Source of the DNA: Streptomyces sp. NBC_01214
GTDB taxonomy: Bacteria > Actinomycetota > Actinomycetes > Streptomycetales > Streptomycetaceae
Direction of reading: 5' to 3'
DNA length: 64,000 nt
Assembly (NCBI RefSeq): GCF_026340975.1
Contig: NZ_JAPEOS010000003.1
Location: 1,488,001-1,552,000 of the forward strand
The notes beneath the pieces were generated by a model. It was not told where the DNA came from and did no database searches. It was given only the letters and a program-made list of their open reading frames with translations. Both the position numbers and the translations under genes were made by a program. Below are positions 9,065 through 17,125 of this stretch, one piece after another (the first letter of the stretch is position 1; every line of letters begins with the position of its first letter).

Positions 9065-9532
9065 GTGCACACCGTGCCCTGGGTGCACGTCGTTCCGGAG
9101 CAAGGCGCGCTGCCGGTCGATCTGTTGCTACCCGCGACCGGTAGGACGTACGTGGTGCGCCTCGACGGCCGCGAGATGCGGGACACCGACGCGGTCTTCC
9201 TGCAGTTCTACGATCGACTGAAGCTGCCGGACTACTTCGGGTGGAACTGGAACGCACTCCTCGACTGCCTGCGGGACCTGCACTGGCTGCTGCCCGCGGA
9301 CCGCTACGTATGCATCGTCGAGGCTGCGGACGAGGTGCTGCCGGACGATGCCGACGCACGCCACCTGCTCTTCAGGACCCTTCTGCGGGCAGGCCGGCGA
9401 TGGTCCTTCACGCGGCGGTTCGACGGCCTCGACCTCAGTAGGCTCGTGATCGTCATGTCTTGTGCGCCGGCATCCGTTCCGGACCTGCGGGAACAACTGC
9501 ACGTGTGCTGGGACGAGACGGTCCTGTCATGA
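9065..9532 (+). CDS. barstar-family ribonuclease inhibitor-like protein
   Basis: A protein of 155 residues. The central part (LDGREMRDTDAVFLQFYDRL, then LPDYFGWNWNALLDCLRDL) matches the barstar fold: a helix with an acidic face, the conserved F-G-x-N-W-x-A-L/D-C-L turn, then later strands. Barstar inactivates barnase-type RNases by plugging the active site with that helix. GTG at 9065 is chosen because GAGG lies eight bases upstream. A C-terminal extension of about 50 residues (RRWSFTRRFDGLDLSRLVIV) is typical of longer actinomycete members. Its stop overlaps the next gene (ATGA), so the two are probably translated together. No barnase is present in the window. Confidence 0.75.
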   Translation: MHTVPWVHVVPEQGALPVDLLLPATGRTYVVRLDGREMRDTDAVFLQFYDRLKLPDYFGWNWNALLDCLRDLHWLLPADRYVCIVEAADEVLPDDADARHLLFRTLLRAGRRWSFTRRFDGLDLSRLVIVMSCAPASVPDLREQLHVCWDETVLS

Positions 9533-9903
9533 CTGCGATGCGAGGAAGTGGCGCTGTGACGCTCGTCATCGAACTTCGGCGTGGGGTGTCCACGGCTCGG
9601 ACGCGCCGGACGCCCGGGCCGCGTCCGGCAGCGGGAATGCTCGAGCGGGTCATCGCCGATGACGTCCTCCGGGCGGCGATCGAACGGCTCGGGCGCCCCG
9701 GGCTGCCCACCCTTGCGGACGTGGAACCGTACGGGGACACCGTGCTCCGCGGTGAAGCGGTGGCCCGGATGGTGCGGGAACTGGAGGCCTCGGACCTCGC
9801 CCGCTTGCAAGGCGCGGAACGCGAGGTCATGACCACGCTGCTGACTTGGGGCCTGCGATGCCGGCGGGAGACGGACCTGAGGATCGCCTTCTCGGGTGAT
9901 TGA
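9529..9903 (+). CDS. hypothetical protein co-translated with the barstar-like gene
   Basis: A protein of 124 residues whose ATG overlaps the barstar stop codon (ATGA), a strong sign of translational coupling. It has a basic N-terminal tail (ELRRGVSTARTRRTPGPRP), then a predicted helical region (MLERVIADDVLRAAIERLG) and a segment ALADVEPYGDTVLRGEAVARM-like in character. It ends with a small helical domain. No family is recognised. The overlap with a barstar-like gene suggests an immunity or regulatory accessory function, but that is inferred from position only. Confidence 0.6.
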   Translation: MTAMRGSGAVTLVIELRRGVSTARTRRTPGPRPAAGMLERVIADDVLRAAIERLGRPGLPTLADVEPYGDTVLRGEAVARMVRELEASDLARLQGAEREVMTTLLTWGLRCRRETDLRIAFSGD

Positions 9904-9966
9904 CCGGGCGCCCGCCTGGTCCGGTGCGCCCGTCCGGTCCGGTGCGTCCGTGCGGGGGCGGGACCG

Positions 9967-11196
9967 TCATCCCGTCAGGGAGTTCTCGGGGGCCAGGACG
10001 GCGGCGATCCGGCCGGCGATGGTCTGCGCCGTGTTGTTCTCGGGGCTCTTGGGGCCGACCGTGGTGGACACCGCGATGGCCAGGCGCTCGCTCGGGAGGT
10101 ACGCCTGGATCGCCGCGTAGCCCGCGAAGGACGGGTTCGACTGGATCCAGCCGTTCTGGACGATCACGCCGTAGCCGAAGTGCCGGGCCGGAAGCTGGCG
10201 GAAGCAGTCCTTGGGCGCGCAGCCGGGGGTGTTGCCGCCGAGGCCCACCGTGCCCGGGTCGAGCTGGACCTTGAAGCTCTGCGGCGAGAGGAGCTCACCC
10301 GTACCCACGACCTCGGCAGAGCGGGCCAGGTCGCAGATGTGCGTGTTCAGGACCGCACCGGGGGCGGTGGTCCAGGAGGGGTTCCAGTAGGTGGACTCCT
10401 CGTACTTGCCGCGCTCGGCGTCGAAGGAGTGCAGGACGGGCTCCTCGATCTGGGGCGTGAAGCTGTTGCGGGTGTTGTCCAGTCCGGCGGGCCCCGTGAT
10501 CTGCTGCTCCATCACCTTCGCCAGCGGCATGCCGGAGATCTTCTCCAGGGCCTGCCCGAGGAGCACGAAGTTCGCGTGGGAGTAGCTCCAGCTCGTCCCC
10601 GGCTCGTACAGCAGCGGGTGGGCGGCGGAGATGCCCACGAGTTCGGCCGGGGTCCACTGGCGGAACGGGTCGGCGTACAGGGCCGCGAGGAACTTCGGGT
10701 CCGGCACGTAGTCGCGCAGGCCCGAGGTGGAGGCGCCGAGCATGCGCAGGGTGATCTCGTCGGCGTGCGGCGCGTCCGGGAGCCAGCGCGAGATCGGGTC
10801 GTCGAGGTCGGCCTTGCCGTCCTCGACGAGTTGCAGCATGGCGATGCCCATGTAGACGATGGCCACCGAACCGGCCCGGAAGTGCATGTCCGCCGTGGCC
10901 GGGACCCCCGTCATCGACTCGCCGAGTGCTCCGGTGACGATCTCCCGCCCGTCGCGCGTGACCCGCAGGACGACGGCGTTCAGGTCCAGCTCCTTCTGCG
11001 CCGCCTTGGCGATGTCCAGGATCTGCTTCGCCTCGCCGCCCGAGGGCTCGGGGGACGCCGCGCAGGACGCGGTCGCGGTCGCCGCCCCGGTCGCCGCCCA
11101 CGCGCCACCGGCCGGCAGGACCGTGCCGAGGAGCGCGGTGGCGCACAGCAGCGCCGTCCGGGCGCGGCCCGGGTGCGCGGTCCTCACTCCGGTCAT
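9967..11196 (-). CDS. secreted beta-lactamase-fold (serine hydrolase family) protein with altered SxxK motif
   Basis: A protein of 409 residues. Residues 1-35 form a signal peptide ending near GAWA/ATG. The rest is the beta-lactamase/DD-peptidase (class C-like) fold: RWLPDAPHADEITLRML, WSYSHANFVLLGQALEKISG (the YxN-type motif) and a C-terminal HFGYGVIVQNGW. The nucleophile motif reads S110-V-A-I113, so the general-base lysine of SxxK is isoleucine. Such proteins may be non-catalytic, or may use a different residue. Compare the intact STGK and SETK motifs in the genes at 14675 and 46141. It is exported and probably acts at the cell wall. Confidence 0.8.
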   Translation of the reverse strand: MTGVRTAHPGRARTALLCATALLGTVLPAGGAWAATGAATATASCAASPEPSGGEAKQILDIAKAAQKELDLNAVVLRVTRDGREIVTGALGESMTGVPATADMHFRAGSVAIVYMGIAMLQLVEDGKADLDDPISRWLPDAPHADEITLRMLGASTSGLRDYVPDPKFLAALYADPFRQWTPAELVGISAAHPLLYEPGTSWSYSHANFVLLGQALEKISGMPLAKVMEQQITGPAGLDNTRNSFTPQIEEPVLHSFDAERGKYEESTYWNPSWTTAPGAVLNTHICDLARSAEVVGTGELLSPQSFKVQLDPGTVGLGGNTPGCAPKDCFRQLPARHFGYGVIVQNGWIQSNPSFAGYAAIQAYLPSERLAIAVSTTVGPKSPENNTAQTIAGRIAAVLAPENSLTG

Positions 11197-11308
11197 GGCG
11201 ATCTCCTGCCGCGAAAGAGCCCCTCGGGGCGAGGCCCACCCTTCGATGGAACGCCCACCCTGCCCGACCGGCCAGTCGACGCCACCTCGACCACCGGAGC
11301 TGGGCCGC

Positions 11309-12547
11309 CTAGCCGGCCCAGCGACCCGTGAGGAAGGTGATGGCGACCGCGGTGGACAGGGGAGCCACGACGTAGAGGTAGGCGGTCTGGATCCGGGGGC
11401 GCTTCACGCTCCAGGAGGCCAGGCCGATCCACAGCGGCCACCACAGGAGGGTGGAGCGGGGCACGGACGTGTACCAGTAGGAGGTGCCCAGGGCCCACAG
11501 GGTGAGGCCCATGTAGAGGGCTTCGGGCCAGCGGCGGCCCAGTACCAGCAGGACCAGGAGGACGACGCCGACCACCATGGCCAGGAGTTCGGCCTGCCAC
11601 ATCAGTGCGTACCCGGTGGGGTGGGTGTGGTGGAAGCCGGCTTCCCAAGTGTTCGCCCAGGCTTCCCACGGTGCGTGGAAGTCCCGGTACCAGCCGCGTT
11701 CCTGGGAGTGCTTCCAGGCCATCCAGTCGCCGGTCCAGCTGTGCAGGTACCAGCTGTAGAGGGCGGGGGCGAGGGCCGGCAGGAAGAGCCACGGAGCCGC
11801 GCGCCAGGCGGTGCGGCCGCGGGCGGTGAGGACGAAGTGCAGGGCGAGGGCCGCCGCGAGGAACAGGCCCGTGATGCGGACCGAGCAGGCCAGGCAGGCC
11901 AGTACGGCCGCCGCCGGCCAGTTCTGGCGCTGCGCCGCCAGCCAGGCGGGCAGGGCCAGGGCGAGGAAGAGCGCCTCGGTGTAGCCCGCGGCGAGGAACA
12001 CGGCGCACGGCGAGAGCAGGAGGAAGGCCACCGCACGGCGGCCCGTTTCGAGGTCGGCCAGGTGATGGCGGGCGATCCGGGCGAGGGCCAGGACGGCGAC
12101 GCCTCCCGAGAGGAACGAGATCAGAGCTCCGGCCGCGGCCCAGTCGGGAACCACGGTGTGGACGGCGCGCAGGGTGAGGGGGAAGCCGGGCAGAAAGGCC
12201 TCCCGGTTGTCCCAGCCGGCCGTCCAGGGGCCCGCCTGGTCGGGGAAGTAGCCCTCCTGGGCTATGTGGAGGTAATGCCACCAGTCCCATCGCTGCCAGG
12301 GCGCGAGCAGCGAAGCGGGCCGGCGGGCCTCGCCGTCGGAGGGGAACAGCCAGGTGACGGCGCCCGCGGTGGCCCAGATGCCGACGCGGGTCAGCAGGTA
12401 CAGCCACACCACCTCGCGCTCGCCCGGGCCGAGCCGCAGGAACGCCGGCAGGGTGCGGCGGGGACGGCGACCGCCCTCGTGCACGGGCGGCCAGGTGGTG
12501 GGCGAGCCGGGAAGCTCGACCGACCGACGGGGGGCAGAAACGGGCAT
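11309..12547 (-). CDS. GT-C type membrane mannosyltransferase-family protein
   Basis: A protein of 412 residues. The ATG at 12547 has AGGAG eight bases upstream, and an upstream in-frame ATG has none. About nine or ten hydrophobic segments begin near residue 50 (VVWLYLLTRVGIWATAGAV). The loop APWQRWDWWHYLHIAQEGY carries the aspartate- and tryptophan-rich R-W-D motif of GT-C and PIG-V-like transferases that use polyprenyl-phosphate sugars at the outer membrane face. The substrate is unknown. It lies on the same strand 120 bp downstream of the sigma factor operon and may be read with it. Confidence 0.8.
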   Translation of the reverse strand: MPVSAPRRSVELPGSPTTWPPVHEGGRRPRRTLPAFLRLGPGEREVVWLYLLTRVGIWATAGAVTWLFPSDGEARRPASLLAPWQRWDWWHYLHIAQEGYFPDQAGPWTAGWDNREAFLPGFPLTLRAVHTVVPDWAAAGALISFLSGGVAVLALARIARHHLADLETGRRAVAFLLLSPCAVFLAAGYTEALFLALALPAWLAAQRQNWPAAAVLACLACSVRITGLFLAAALALHFVLTARGRTAWRAAPWLFLPALAPALYSWYLHSWTGDWMAWKHSQERGWYRDFHAPWEAWANTWEAGFHHTHPTGYALMWQAELLAMVVGVVLLVLLVLGRRWPEALYMGLTLWALGTSYWYTSVPRSTLLWWPLWIGLASWSVKRPRIQTAYLYVVAPLSTAVAITFLTGRWAG

Positions 12548-12667
12548 ATCGGAATCTCCTGACCGTCTGAAGGCGTACTGAGCCACCGGCCCTGGTCCAG
12601 GCCGGTGTCCGCGGGCGGTGTGTTGCGGGGAGAGGGGGGAGAAGGGGGAGGGGGACGGGAGAAGGGG

Positions 12668-13108
12668 CTATCGGGGCGACTGGGGCGGCATGGCCGACAT
12701 GGTCGCGGTCCCGGTGGGATCGACCGGCGACGTCGTTCTACTGCCGGACGGCATCATGCTGTTGAGCGGCGGCGGAGGTGTGGTGTTGCGCGGCGGCGTC
12801 ATGGAATTGAGCGTCGGCGGCGTGGAGTTGGATGGCGGGGGCGGTGCGGACGTCGGGGACGGGGCTACGGGCGAGGGAGTGGTCGCGGGCAGGGTCGGGC
12901 CCGAGTCCCCGGGGAGGAAGGCGGACAGGACCGCACCCGATCCGGCGAGGACGAGGAAGCAGGCGGCGGCGATGCCGACGATCCGGTGCCGGCGGTGCCG
13001 TTCGCCGCGCCGCTCGATCACGGCGACGGGCGGGGTCGTGCTCGCGGACTGTCCGGCGGAGGCTGCTTCCTGGAAAAGGGACCGCAGCGGGTCGTGGGAG
13101 TCATGCAT
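12668..13108 (-). CDS. single-pass membrane protein coupled to an ECF sigma factor, possible anti-sigma
   Basis: A protein of 146 residues with GGAGG five bases before the ATG at 13108. It starts inside the end of the sigma gene (8-base overlap), so the two are co-translated. It has a cytoplasmic N-terminus of about 40 residues with a basic stop (RRGERHRRHR), one membrane helix (IVGIAAACFLVLAGSGAVL) and an outer tail rich in Pro, Thr, Ser and Met with LNSM repeats. It lacks the HxxxCxxC motif of zinc anti-sigma factors. Position and topology suggest a regulator or sensor for the sigma factor, by inference only. Confidence 0.7.
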   Translation of the reverse strand: MHDSHDPLRSLFQEAASAGQSASTTPPVAVIERRGERHRRHRIVGIAAACFLVLAGSGAVLSAFLPGDSGPTLPATTPSPVAPSPTSAPPPPSNSTPPTLNSMTPPRNTTPPPPLNSMMPSGSRTTSPVDPTGTATMSAMPPQSPR

Positions 13109-13598
13109 CGGGAGCCTCCTCAATGCGGGGGTCCTGCAGATGGCGGGAGAGCGTGGTCCTCCCGCGGGACAGGTGGGTCTTGACCGTGCTCGTGGACAGC
13201 GAGGTCTCGGCGGCGATCTGCTCGACGCTCAGATCGCACACGTAGTGCAGCGCCATGGTCCGGCGCTGCTTCAGGGGCAGTTGGCGCAGCGCCTCGACCA
13301 ACGCCACCACCTCCGGCCCCGGCCCCTCCACGTGACCGGCGGGGGCGGTGCGCTGCCAGGCGTCGGCGGTGCGCCGCCGCCCGCGCCACCGGCTGACGGC
13401 GAGCCGCCACGCGACGGTGCGGATCCACGCCTCGGGCCGGCCGTCACGGTCCAGCTGACGCCGGCGACCCCACCCCCTGACGAAGGCCTCCTGCACCACG
13501 TCCTGCGCCTCGTGGTGGTCGCCGAGCATCACGTAGAGCTGTCCTGTGAGCCGTCCTGCCGCTTGCGCGTAGAACTCCTCGAACTCCTCGATGGTCAA
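13101..13598 (-). CDS. ECF RNA polymerase sigma factor (SigE/SigL-like small family)
   Basis: A protein of 165 residues. The TTG start at 13598 is supported by GGGAG seven bases upstream and by the family length. Other in-frame starts would need an unconserved extension. Region 2 covers about 5-70 (YVMLGDHHEAQDVVQEAFVR). Region 4 covers about 105-160 (LPLKQRRTMALHYVCDLSVE, then STSTVKTHLSRGRTTL as the helix-turn-helix). These proteins direct RNA polymerase to a small set of stress or envelope promoters. A membrane protein gene overlaps its 3' end and is its likely partner. Target promoters cannot be read here. Confidence 0.9.
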   Translation of the reverse strand: MTIEEFEEFYAQAAGRLTGQLYVMLGDHHEAQDVVQEAFVRGWGRRRQLDRDGRPEAWIRTVAWRLAVSRWRGRRRTADAWQRTAPAGHVEGPGPEVVALVEALRQLPLKQRRTMALHYVCDLSVEQIAAETSLSTSTVKTHLSRGRTTLSRHLQDPRIEEAPDA

Positions 13599-13911
13599 AA
13601 AATCGCTCCCGAATCCATGTGTCCCTCTCACCGGGCATACGCCCGCCGCACCCCGCCCGGTCGACACCGGACGACAGATCGTTGTGTGAGTGCCGTCACA
13701 CGGCGGTCGGGGTACTCATCGTCGCGGCGGCCACGGCGCGGCGGGGCGGCGGCGCCACGGGCCACCGGGTGACGCGGCTCCGGGTCCTGCGCCGGCACCG
13801 GCCCCGGGGTCCGGACGACGCGAGGACCCGGAGCGGGACCCGCTCCCGGACCTGGATCCGGCGCCGGCCGACGTGCCGCGCTGCGCGAGGGAGAAGGGCC
13901 CGGCACAGCAG
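13599..13911. other. non-coding stretch between sigma factor start and the tRNA terminator
   Basis: No frame keeps good third-position bias here. The left end must hold the promoter of the sigma factor gene. Around 13895 there is an extra copy of the motif agaagggcccgg that also forms the stem of the adjacent tRNA terminator. Nothing else was recognised. Confidence 0.5.
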
Positions 13912-13943
13912 AAGGGCCCGGATCCATGAGGATCCGGGCCCTT
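13912..13943 (-). terminator. tRNA-fMet transcription terminator hairpin
   Basis: A perfect 14-bp inverted repeat, aagggcccggatcc (13912-13925) and its complement (13930-13943), with the loop atga, eight bases downstream of the tRNA 3' end. There is no long U-run, as is usual for GC-rich actinomycete terminators. Confidence 0.85.
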
Positions 13944-13951
13944 CCGATCAG

Positions 13952-14025
13952 TAGCGGGGACAGGATTTGAACCTGCGACCTCTGGGTTATGAGCCCAGCG
14001 AGCTACCGAGCTGCTCCACCCCGCG
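13952..14025 (-). tRNA. initiator tRNA-Met (CAT anticodon)
   Basis: The minus strand folds as a complete cloverleaf of 74 bases without an encoded CCA. The acceptor stem is CGCGGGG/CCCCGCT, leaving an unpaired C1-T72. The anticodon stem ends in three G-C pairs (GGG before CTCATAA, CCC after). The T arm is GCAGG-TTCAAAT-CCTGT. The 1-72 mismatch and the three G-C pairs are the identity features of the initiator rather than elongator methionine tRNA. A strong hairpin terminator follows. Confidence 0.97.
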
Positions 14026-14265
14026 TCGGTAGACCTCACCTTACGGCATCCCGGGGGCGGTGCTCGACGCATTTACGGGCGGCCGTGCCCGGAGTGTGGG
14101 CGAAAGGGCTGAATCTCGTCCCGAAGGCGAGATCATTCCCCCTGGTGACAGTGCGTGCAGGCGTGTACCTTCACGGGTAGCTGTCGTGGTTCCAAGTGCC
14201 TTGCCCGTGCCTTTTGGTGTGGGCAGTTTTGCTGTGTTGTGCCGTAGGACCAGGGCGATCACCTC

Positions 14266-14290
14266 CGTCTTCCACGCCGTGTGGAAGACG
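14266..14290 (+). promoter_or_regulatory. 10-bp hairpin in the leader of the cold-shock gene
   Basis: cgtcttccac (14266-14275) pairs perfectly with gtggaagacg (14281-14290) around the loop gccgt. It ends 10 bases before GGAAGG, the ribosome site of the cold-shock gene. If the leader is transcribed, this hairpin lies just upstream of the Shine-Dalgarno, where temperature-dependent folding could influence translation. That role is inferred. Confidence 0.6.
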
Positions 14291-14313
14291 TACGTCAACG
14301 GGAAGGCATGAAC

Positions 14314-14517
14314 ATGGCTACGGGAACTGTGAAGTGGTTCAACTCGGAAAAGGGCTTCGGCTTCATCGCCCAGGACGGTGGCGGCCCGGACGTCTTCGCC
14401 CACTACTCGGCGATCAACGCCTCTGGCTACCGTGAGCTGCAGGAGGGTCAGGCCGTGACCTTCGACATCACGCAGGGTCAGAAGGGCCCGCAGGCGGAGA
14501 ACATCACCCCCGCCTAG
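14314..14517 (+). CDS. cold-shock domain protein (CspA family)
   Basis: A protein of 67 residues, the standard length. It is a single cold-shock OB-fold with both RNA-binding motifs, KGFGFIAQ (RNP1) and DVFAHYSAI (RNP2), starting MATGTVKWFN. It binds single-stranded RNA and DNA as an RNA chaperone in the cytoplasm. Two ATGs lie six bases apart (14308 and 14314). The second gives the conserved N-terminus and a seven-base spacing from GGAAGG. The leader carries a perfect hairpin, and a terminator hairpin follows at 14605-14635. Confidence 0.97.
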   Translation: MATGTVKWFNSEKGFGFIAQDGGGPDVFAHYSAINASGYRELQEGQAVTFDITQGQKGPQAENITPA

Positions 14518-14604
14518 TCCCGGACGACGGCCCGGTGTGACCACCGGGCTCCGGAGAACCGTTTCCCCGTCCCGCCCGTTCCCTGAACGGGCCGCGGGGA
14601 AGAC

Positions 14605-14635
14605 CAGGGCCGTGCGGCGCCGCCGCACGGCCCTG
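14605..14635 (+). terminator. terminator hairpin after the cold-shock gene
   Basis: A perfect 15-bp stem, cagggccgtgcggcg with its complement, around the single loop base c at 14620. It lies about 90 bases downstream of the stop codon and upstream of the next gene on the same strand, so it separates the two. Confidence 0.8.
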
Positions 14636-14674
14636 ATCCGTCTCCCCGGCTCCGCGCGGTGCCATGATGCCCGG

Positions 14675-15814
14675 GTGGACCACGGGGCGAGCACGGATGC
14701 GCAGGCACGGGTCAGCGGAATGCTCCAGGAACTCGTCGACTCCGGTCGGGAGAGCGGCCTCCAGGTGGCGGCCTATGTGGACGGCGAGTCGATCGTCGAT
14801 GCCCACGCGGGCTGGATCGACCGGCCCGGCGGCCGACCGGTCCGTTCCGACACGCTGATCCACAGCTTCTCGACCGGCAAGGGCTTCACCGCGACCCTGG
14901 TGCACGTGCTCGCCGAACGCGGACTGATCGACTACGACACCCCCGTCGCCCACTACTGGCCCGAGTTCGGTGCGCACGGCAAGGAGCGGGCCACCGTACG
15001 GCACGCCCTGACGCACGCCGTCGGAGTACCGCAGCTCCCCGCCGCCCTCACCCCAGAGGAGCTGTGCGACTGGGACACCATGTGCGCGGTCGTCGCTGCG
15101 GCGGAGCCCCTGTGGGAGCCGGGATCGGCCAGCGGGTACCACGGCTGGACCTTCGGCTGGATCCTCGGCGAGACCGTGCGCCGCATCACCGGCCTGACCC
15201 CCGCCGAGGCCCTGCGCACGTACGTGAGCGAACCGCTGGGAGTGGCCGACGAGCTCTACTTCGGCCTGCCCGAGAGCGAGCTCGCCCGTACGGCGCCGCT
15301 GGTGGAGGGCAACTGGGCGGCCGGGCTGGAGGCGCTTTCCCCCTCCGCGCCCTTCCGCCGGTACGTCGCCCCGAACCGCAGCGTGTGGACCGTCGCCGAA
15401 CTCGCCAACCGTCGCGCGTACCTGCTGGCGGACCTGCCCGCGTGCGGCACCACGACCGCCCGGGCCGCCGCCCGGCTGTACGCGGCCCTGTGCGGCGAGG
15501 TCGAGGGTGTGCGGCTGCTGTCACCCGGGCGGGTGGCCCTGGCGGCGGACGTGGCGGTCGAGGGCAAGGACCTGATGCTCCTCGGCAGGTACGCCAAGGG
15601 ACTCGGCTACTTCGTCGGCCTGCCCCAGATGGCAGGTGAACGCACGGCTTTCGGCCACCACGGAAGCGGCGGCAGCATCGCCTTCGCCGACCGCGCCCGC
15701 GGCCTGGCCTTCAGCCTCACCCGGACGCGCCTGGTGGGCGGCGCGGCCGACACGGCCGCCCGGATGCTGGCGGACGAGATCCAGTCGGGCATCACAGGAG
15801 CGAAGGGGTCCTGA
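14675..15814 (+). CDS. serine hydrolase, beta-lactamase/EstB family (cytoplasmic)
   Basis: A protein of 379 residues from GTG 14675; reading further upstream gives only low-quality sequence. It belongs to the beta-lactamase-related (class C/EstB esterase) family. S66-T-G-K69 in LIHSFSTGKGFTATL gives the nucleophile and lysine, and YHGWTFGWILGETVRRITG holds the tyrosine motif. The C-terminal FGHHGSGGSIAFAD contains the HxG-type strand. There is no signal peptide, so it is likely a cytoplasmic esterase or hydrolase. Its last 23 bases overlap the convergent MFS gene. Confidence 0.88.
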   Translation: MDHGASTDAQARVSGMLQELVDSGRESGLQVAAYVDGESIVDAHAGWIDRPGGRPVRSDTLIHSFSTGKGFTATLVHVLAERGLIDYDTPVAHYWPEFGAHGKERATVRHALTHAVGVPQLPAALTPEELCDWDTMCAVVAAAEPLWEPGSASGYHGWTFGWILGETVRRITGLTPAEALRTYVSEPLGVADELYFGLPESELARTAPLVEGNWAAGLEALSPSAPFRRYVAPNRSVWTVAELANRRAYLLADLPACGTTTARAAARLYAALCGEVEGVRLLSPGRVALAADVAVEGKDLMLLGRYAKGLGYFVGLPQMAGERTAFGHHGSGGSIAFADRARGLAFSLTRTRLVGGAADTAARMLADEIQSGITGAKGS

Positions 15815-17075
15815 CGCGACGCAGTCCCCGGACCCGTACCGCGGCTCCGATCACGGCGAGCGCGACGGTCGCGATCCCCGATGCGGCCAGCACCTGTCGG
15901 GGCCCCAGCAGCGCGACCAGCGGGCCGCCGAGCGCGGTGCCCACCGGCCCGGCGGTCAGGAGGGCGGCGCTGCGGGCGGCGAGGACCGTGGTCAGCGAGG
16001 CGGCCGGGGTGCGCTCCTGGAAGAGGGTGTAGGACAGCGCCGTGAACGGTCCGTAGATCAGGCCGCCGAGGGTGAAGCAGACCAGGGTGACGGCCGCGGG
16101 CGCACCGAGGCCGAAGGGTACGAGCGCCAGCCCCCAGCCCGCGACGATCCCCAGGGTGACCGGCCAGAGCGGGAACCGGCGCAGTGCGCCCGCGGCCAGC
16201 CCGCCCAGCACGGCGCCCGCTCCGAACAACGTCCAGTACAGCCCGAGCAGGCCCGCCCCGGCGTGCAGGTCGTCGGTGACGTGCAACGGGAGCGCGACCT
16301 CCGCCGGCCCGTAGAGGAAGTTGAAGAACCAGGTCAAGGCCAGGACGCCGAGGAGCTCGGGCTGCTTGCGCAGCAGGCGCAGGCCGACCGCCGACCCGTC
16401 GGCGTCGACGGGCGCGGCCGTCGCGGCCGTCGCCCCCTTCCCGTCCTGCCCGGCCGCCGCGCCCCGCAGCCGCCCGACCTGGGCGGCGAGCACGGCGAAG
16501 GACAGCGCGTCGAGGCCGATGAGCCAGGCGGGACTGATCACCGCCGCCAGGAACCCGGCGAGCGCGGGGCCGACGACGATGGAGGCCGAGACGCTGGAAC
16601 TGACCAACGCATTGGCGGCCAGCCGCTGGTCGGGCGGAAGTATCTGCGCGATCAGGGAGTACCTGCCCGCGTTCCCCCAGGCGTGCAGGACGGACGAGCC
16701 CGCGAGCAGGGCCACGTACAGCACCGGGTGCAGCACCCCCGCGGCCCAGGCCAGCGGTACCGAGCCGAGGAGCACCGCGCGGATCCGGCTGTCGGCCACC
16801 AACAGCCGCCCTGCCGGAAGCCGGCGCAACCACCGCCCGAAGAGCAGTGCTCCGGCCGCGCCCGGAAGCGCGTACGCGGCGAGCGCGGCCCCCAGGAGCA
16901 TCCCGGACCGCCCCGGGGGAGCGATCTCGATGGCCAGCCATGCCACGGCGACCACGCTCATCCCGTCACCGAGATCGGAGGCCGCCAGCGCGGGCAGCAG
17001 CCGCCGGAAGTCGGCATGGGCGAACAGCGGCCGATAGGACCGGGGGAGGAGACGAGTTGTCTGTACGCGAGTCAC
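15792..17075 (-). CDS. MFS transporter, probable drug or redox-metabolite exporter
   Basis: A protein of 427 residues with about 12 membrane helices and the MFS loop signature FGRWLRRLPAGRLLVADSR between helices 2 and 3, resembling the MdfA/enterobactin-exporter-like MFS_3 group. The GTG at 17075 is preferred to a GTG at 17102, because a TTGACT-19 bp-GAGTCT promoter fits with transcription starting at 17075 itself (leaderless). It is divergent from a SoxR-like MerR gene only 50 bp away, so it is very likely that regulator's target. The substrate is unknown; redox-active compounds are plausible. Confidence 0.85.
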   Translation of the reverse strand: MTRVQTTRLLPRSYRPLFAHADFRRLLPALAASDLGDGMSVVAVAWLAIEIAPPGRSGMLLGAALAAYALPGAAGALLFGRWLRRLPAGRLLVADSRIRAVLLGSVPLAWAAGVLHPVLYVALLAGSSVLHAWGNAGRYSLIAQILPPDQRLAANALVSSSVSASIVVGPALAGFLAAVISPAWLIGLDALSFAVLAAQVGRLRGAAAGQDGKGATAATAAPVDADGSAVGLRLLRKQPELLGVLALTWFFNFLYGPAEVALPLHVTDDLHAGAGLLGLYWTLFGAGAVLGGLAAGALRRFPLWPVTLGIVAGWGLALVPFGLGAPAAVTLVCFTLGGLIYGPFTALSYTLFQERTPAASLTTVLAARSAALLTAGPVGTALGGPLVALLGPRQVLAASGIATVALAVIGAAVRVRGLRRVRTPSLL

Positions 17076-17081
17076 CGGGTC

Positions 17082-17112
17082 AGACTCATGGTTCAAGCGC
17101 ACGTGAAGTCAA
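17082..17112 (-). promoter_or_regulatory. MerR/SoxR-type promoter of the MFS gene
   Basis: On the minus strand, TTGACT (17112-17107) and GAGTCT (17087-17082) are separated by 19 bp, the overlong spacer typical of MerR-controlled promoters. The spacer contains the dyad TTCA-8 bp-TGAA. The -10 box lies six bases before the GTG at 17075, implying a leaderless transcript. The same 50 bp must also serve the divergent regulator gene. Confidence 0.55.
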
Positions 17113-17125
17113 GGGGGAGTGACGG

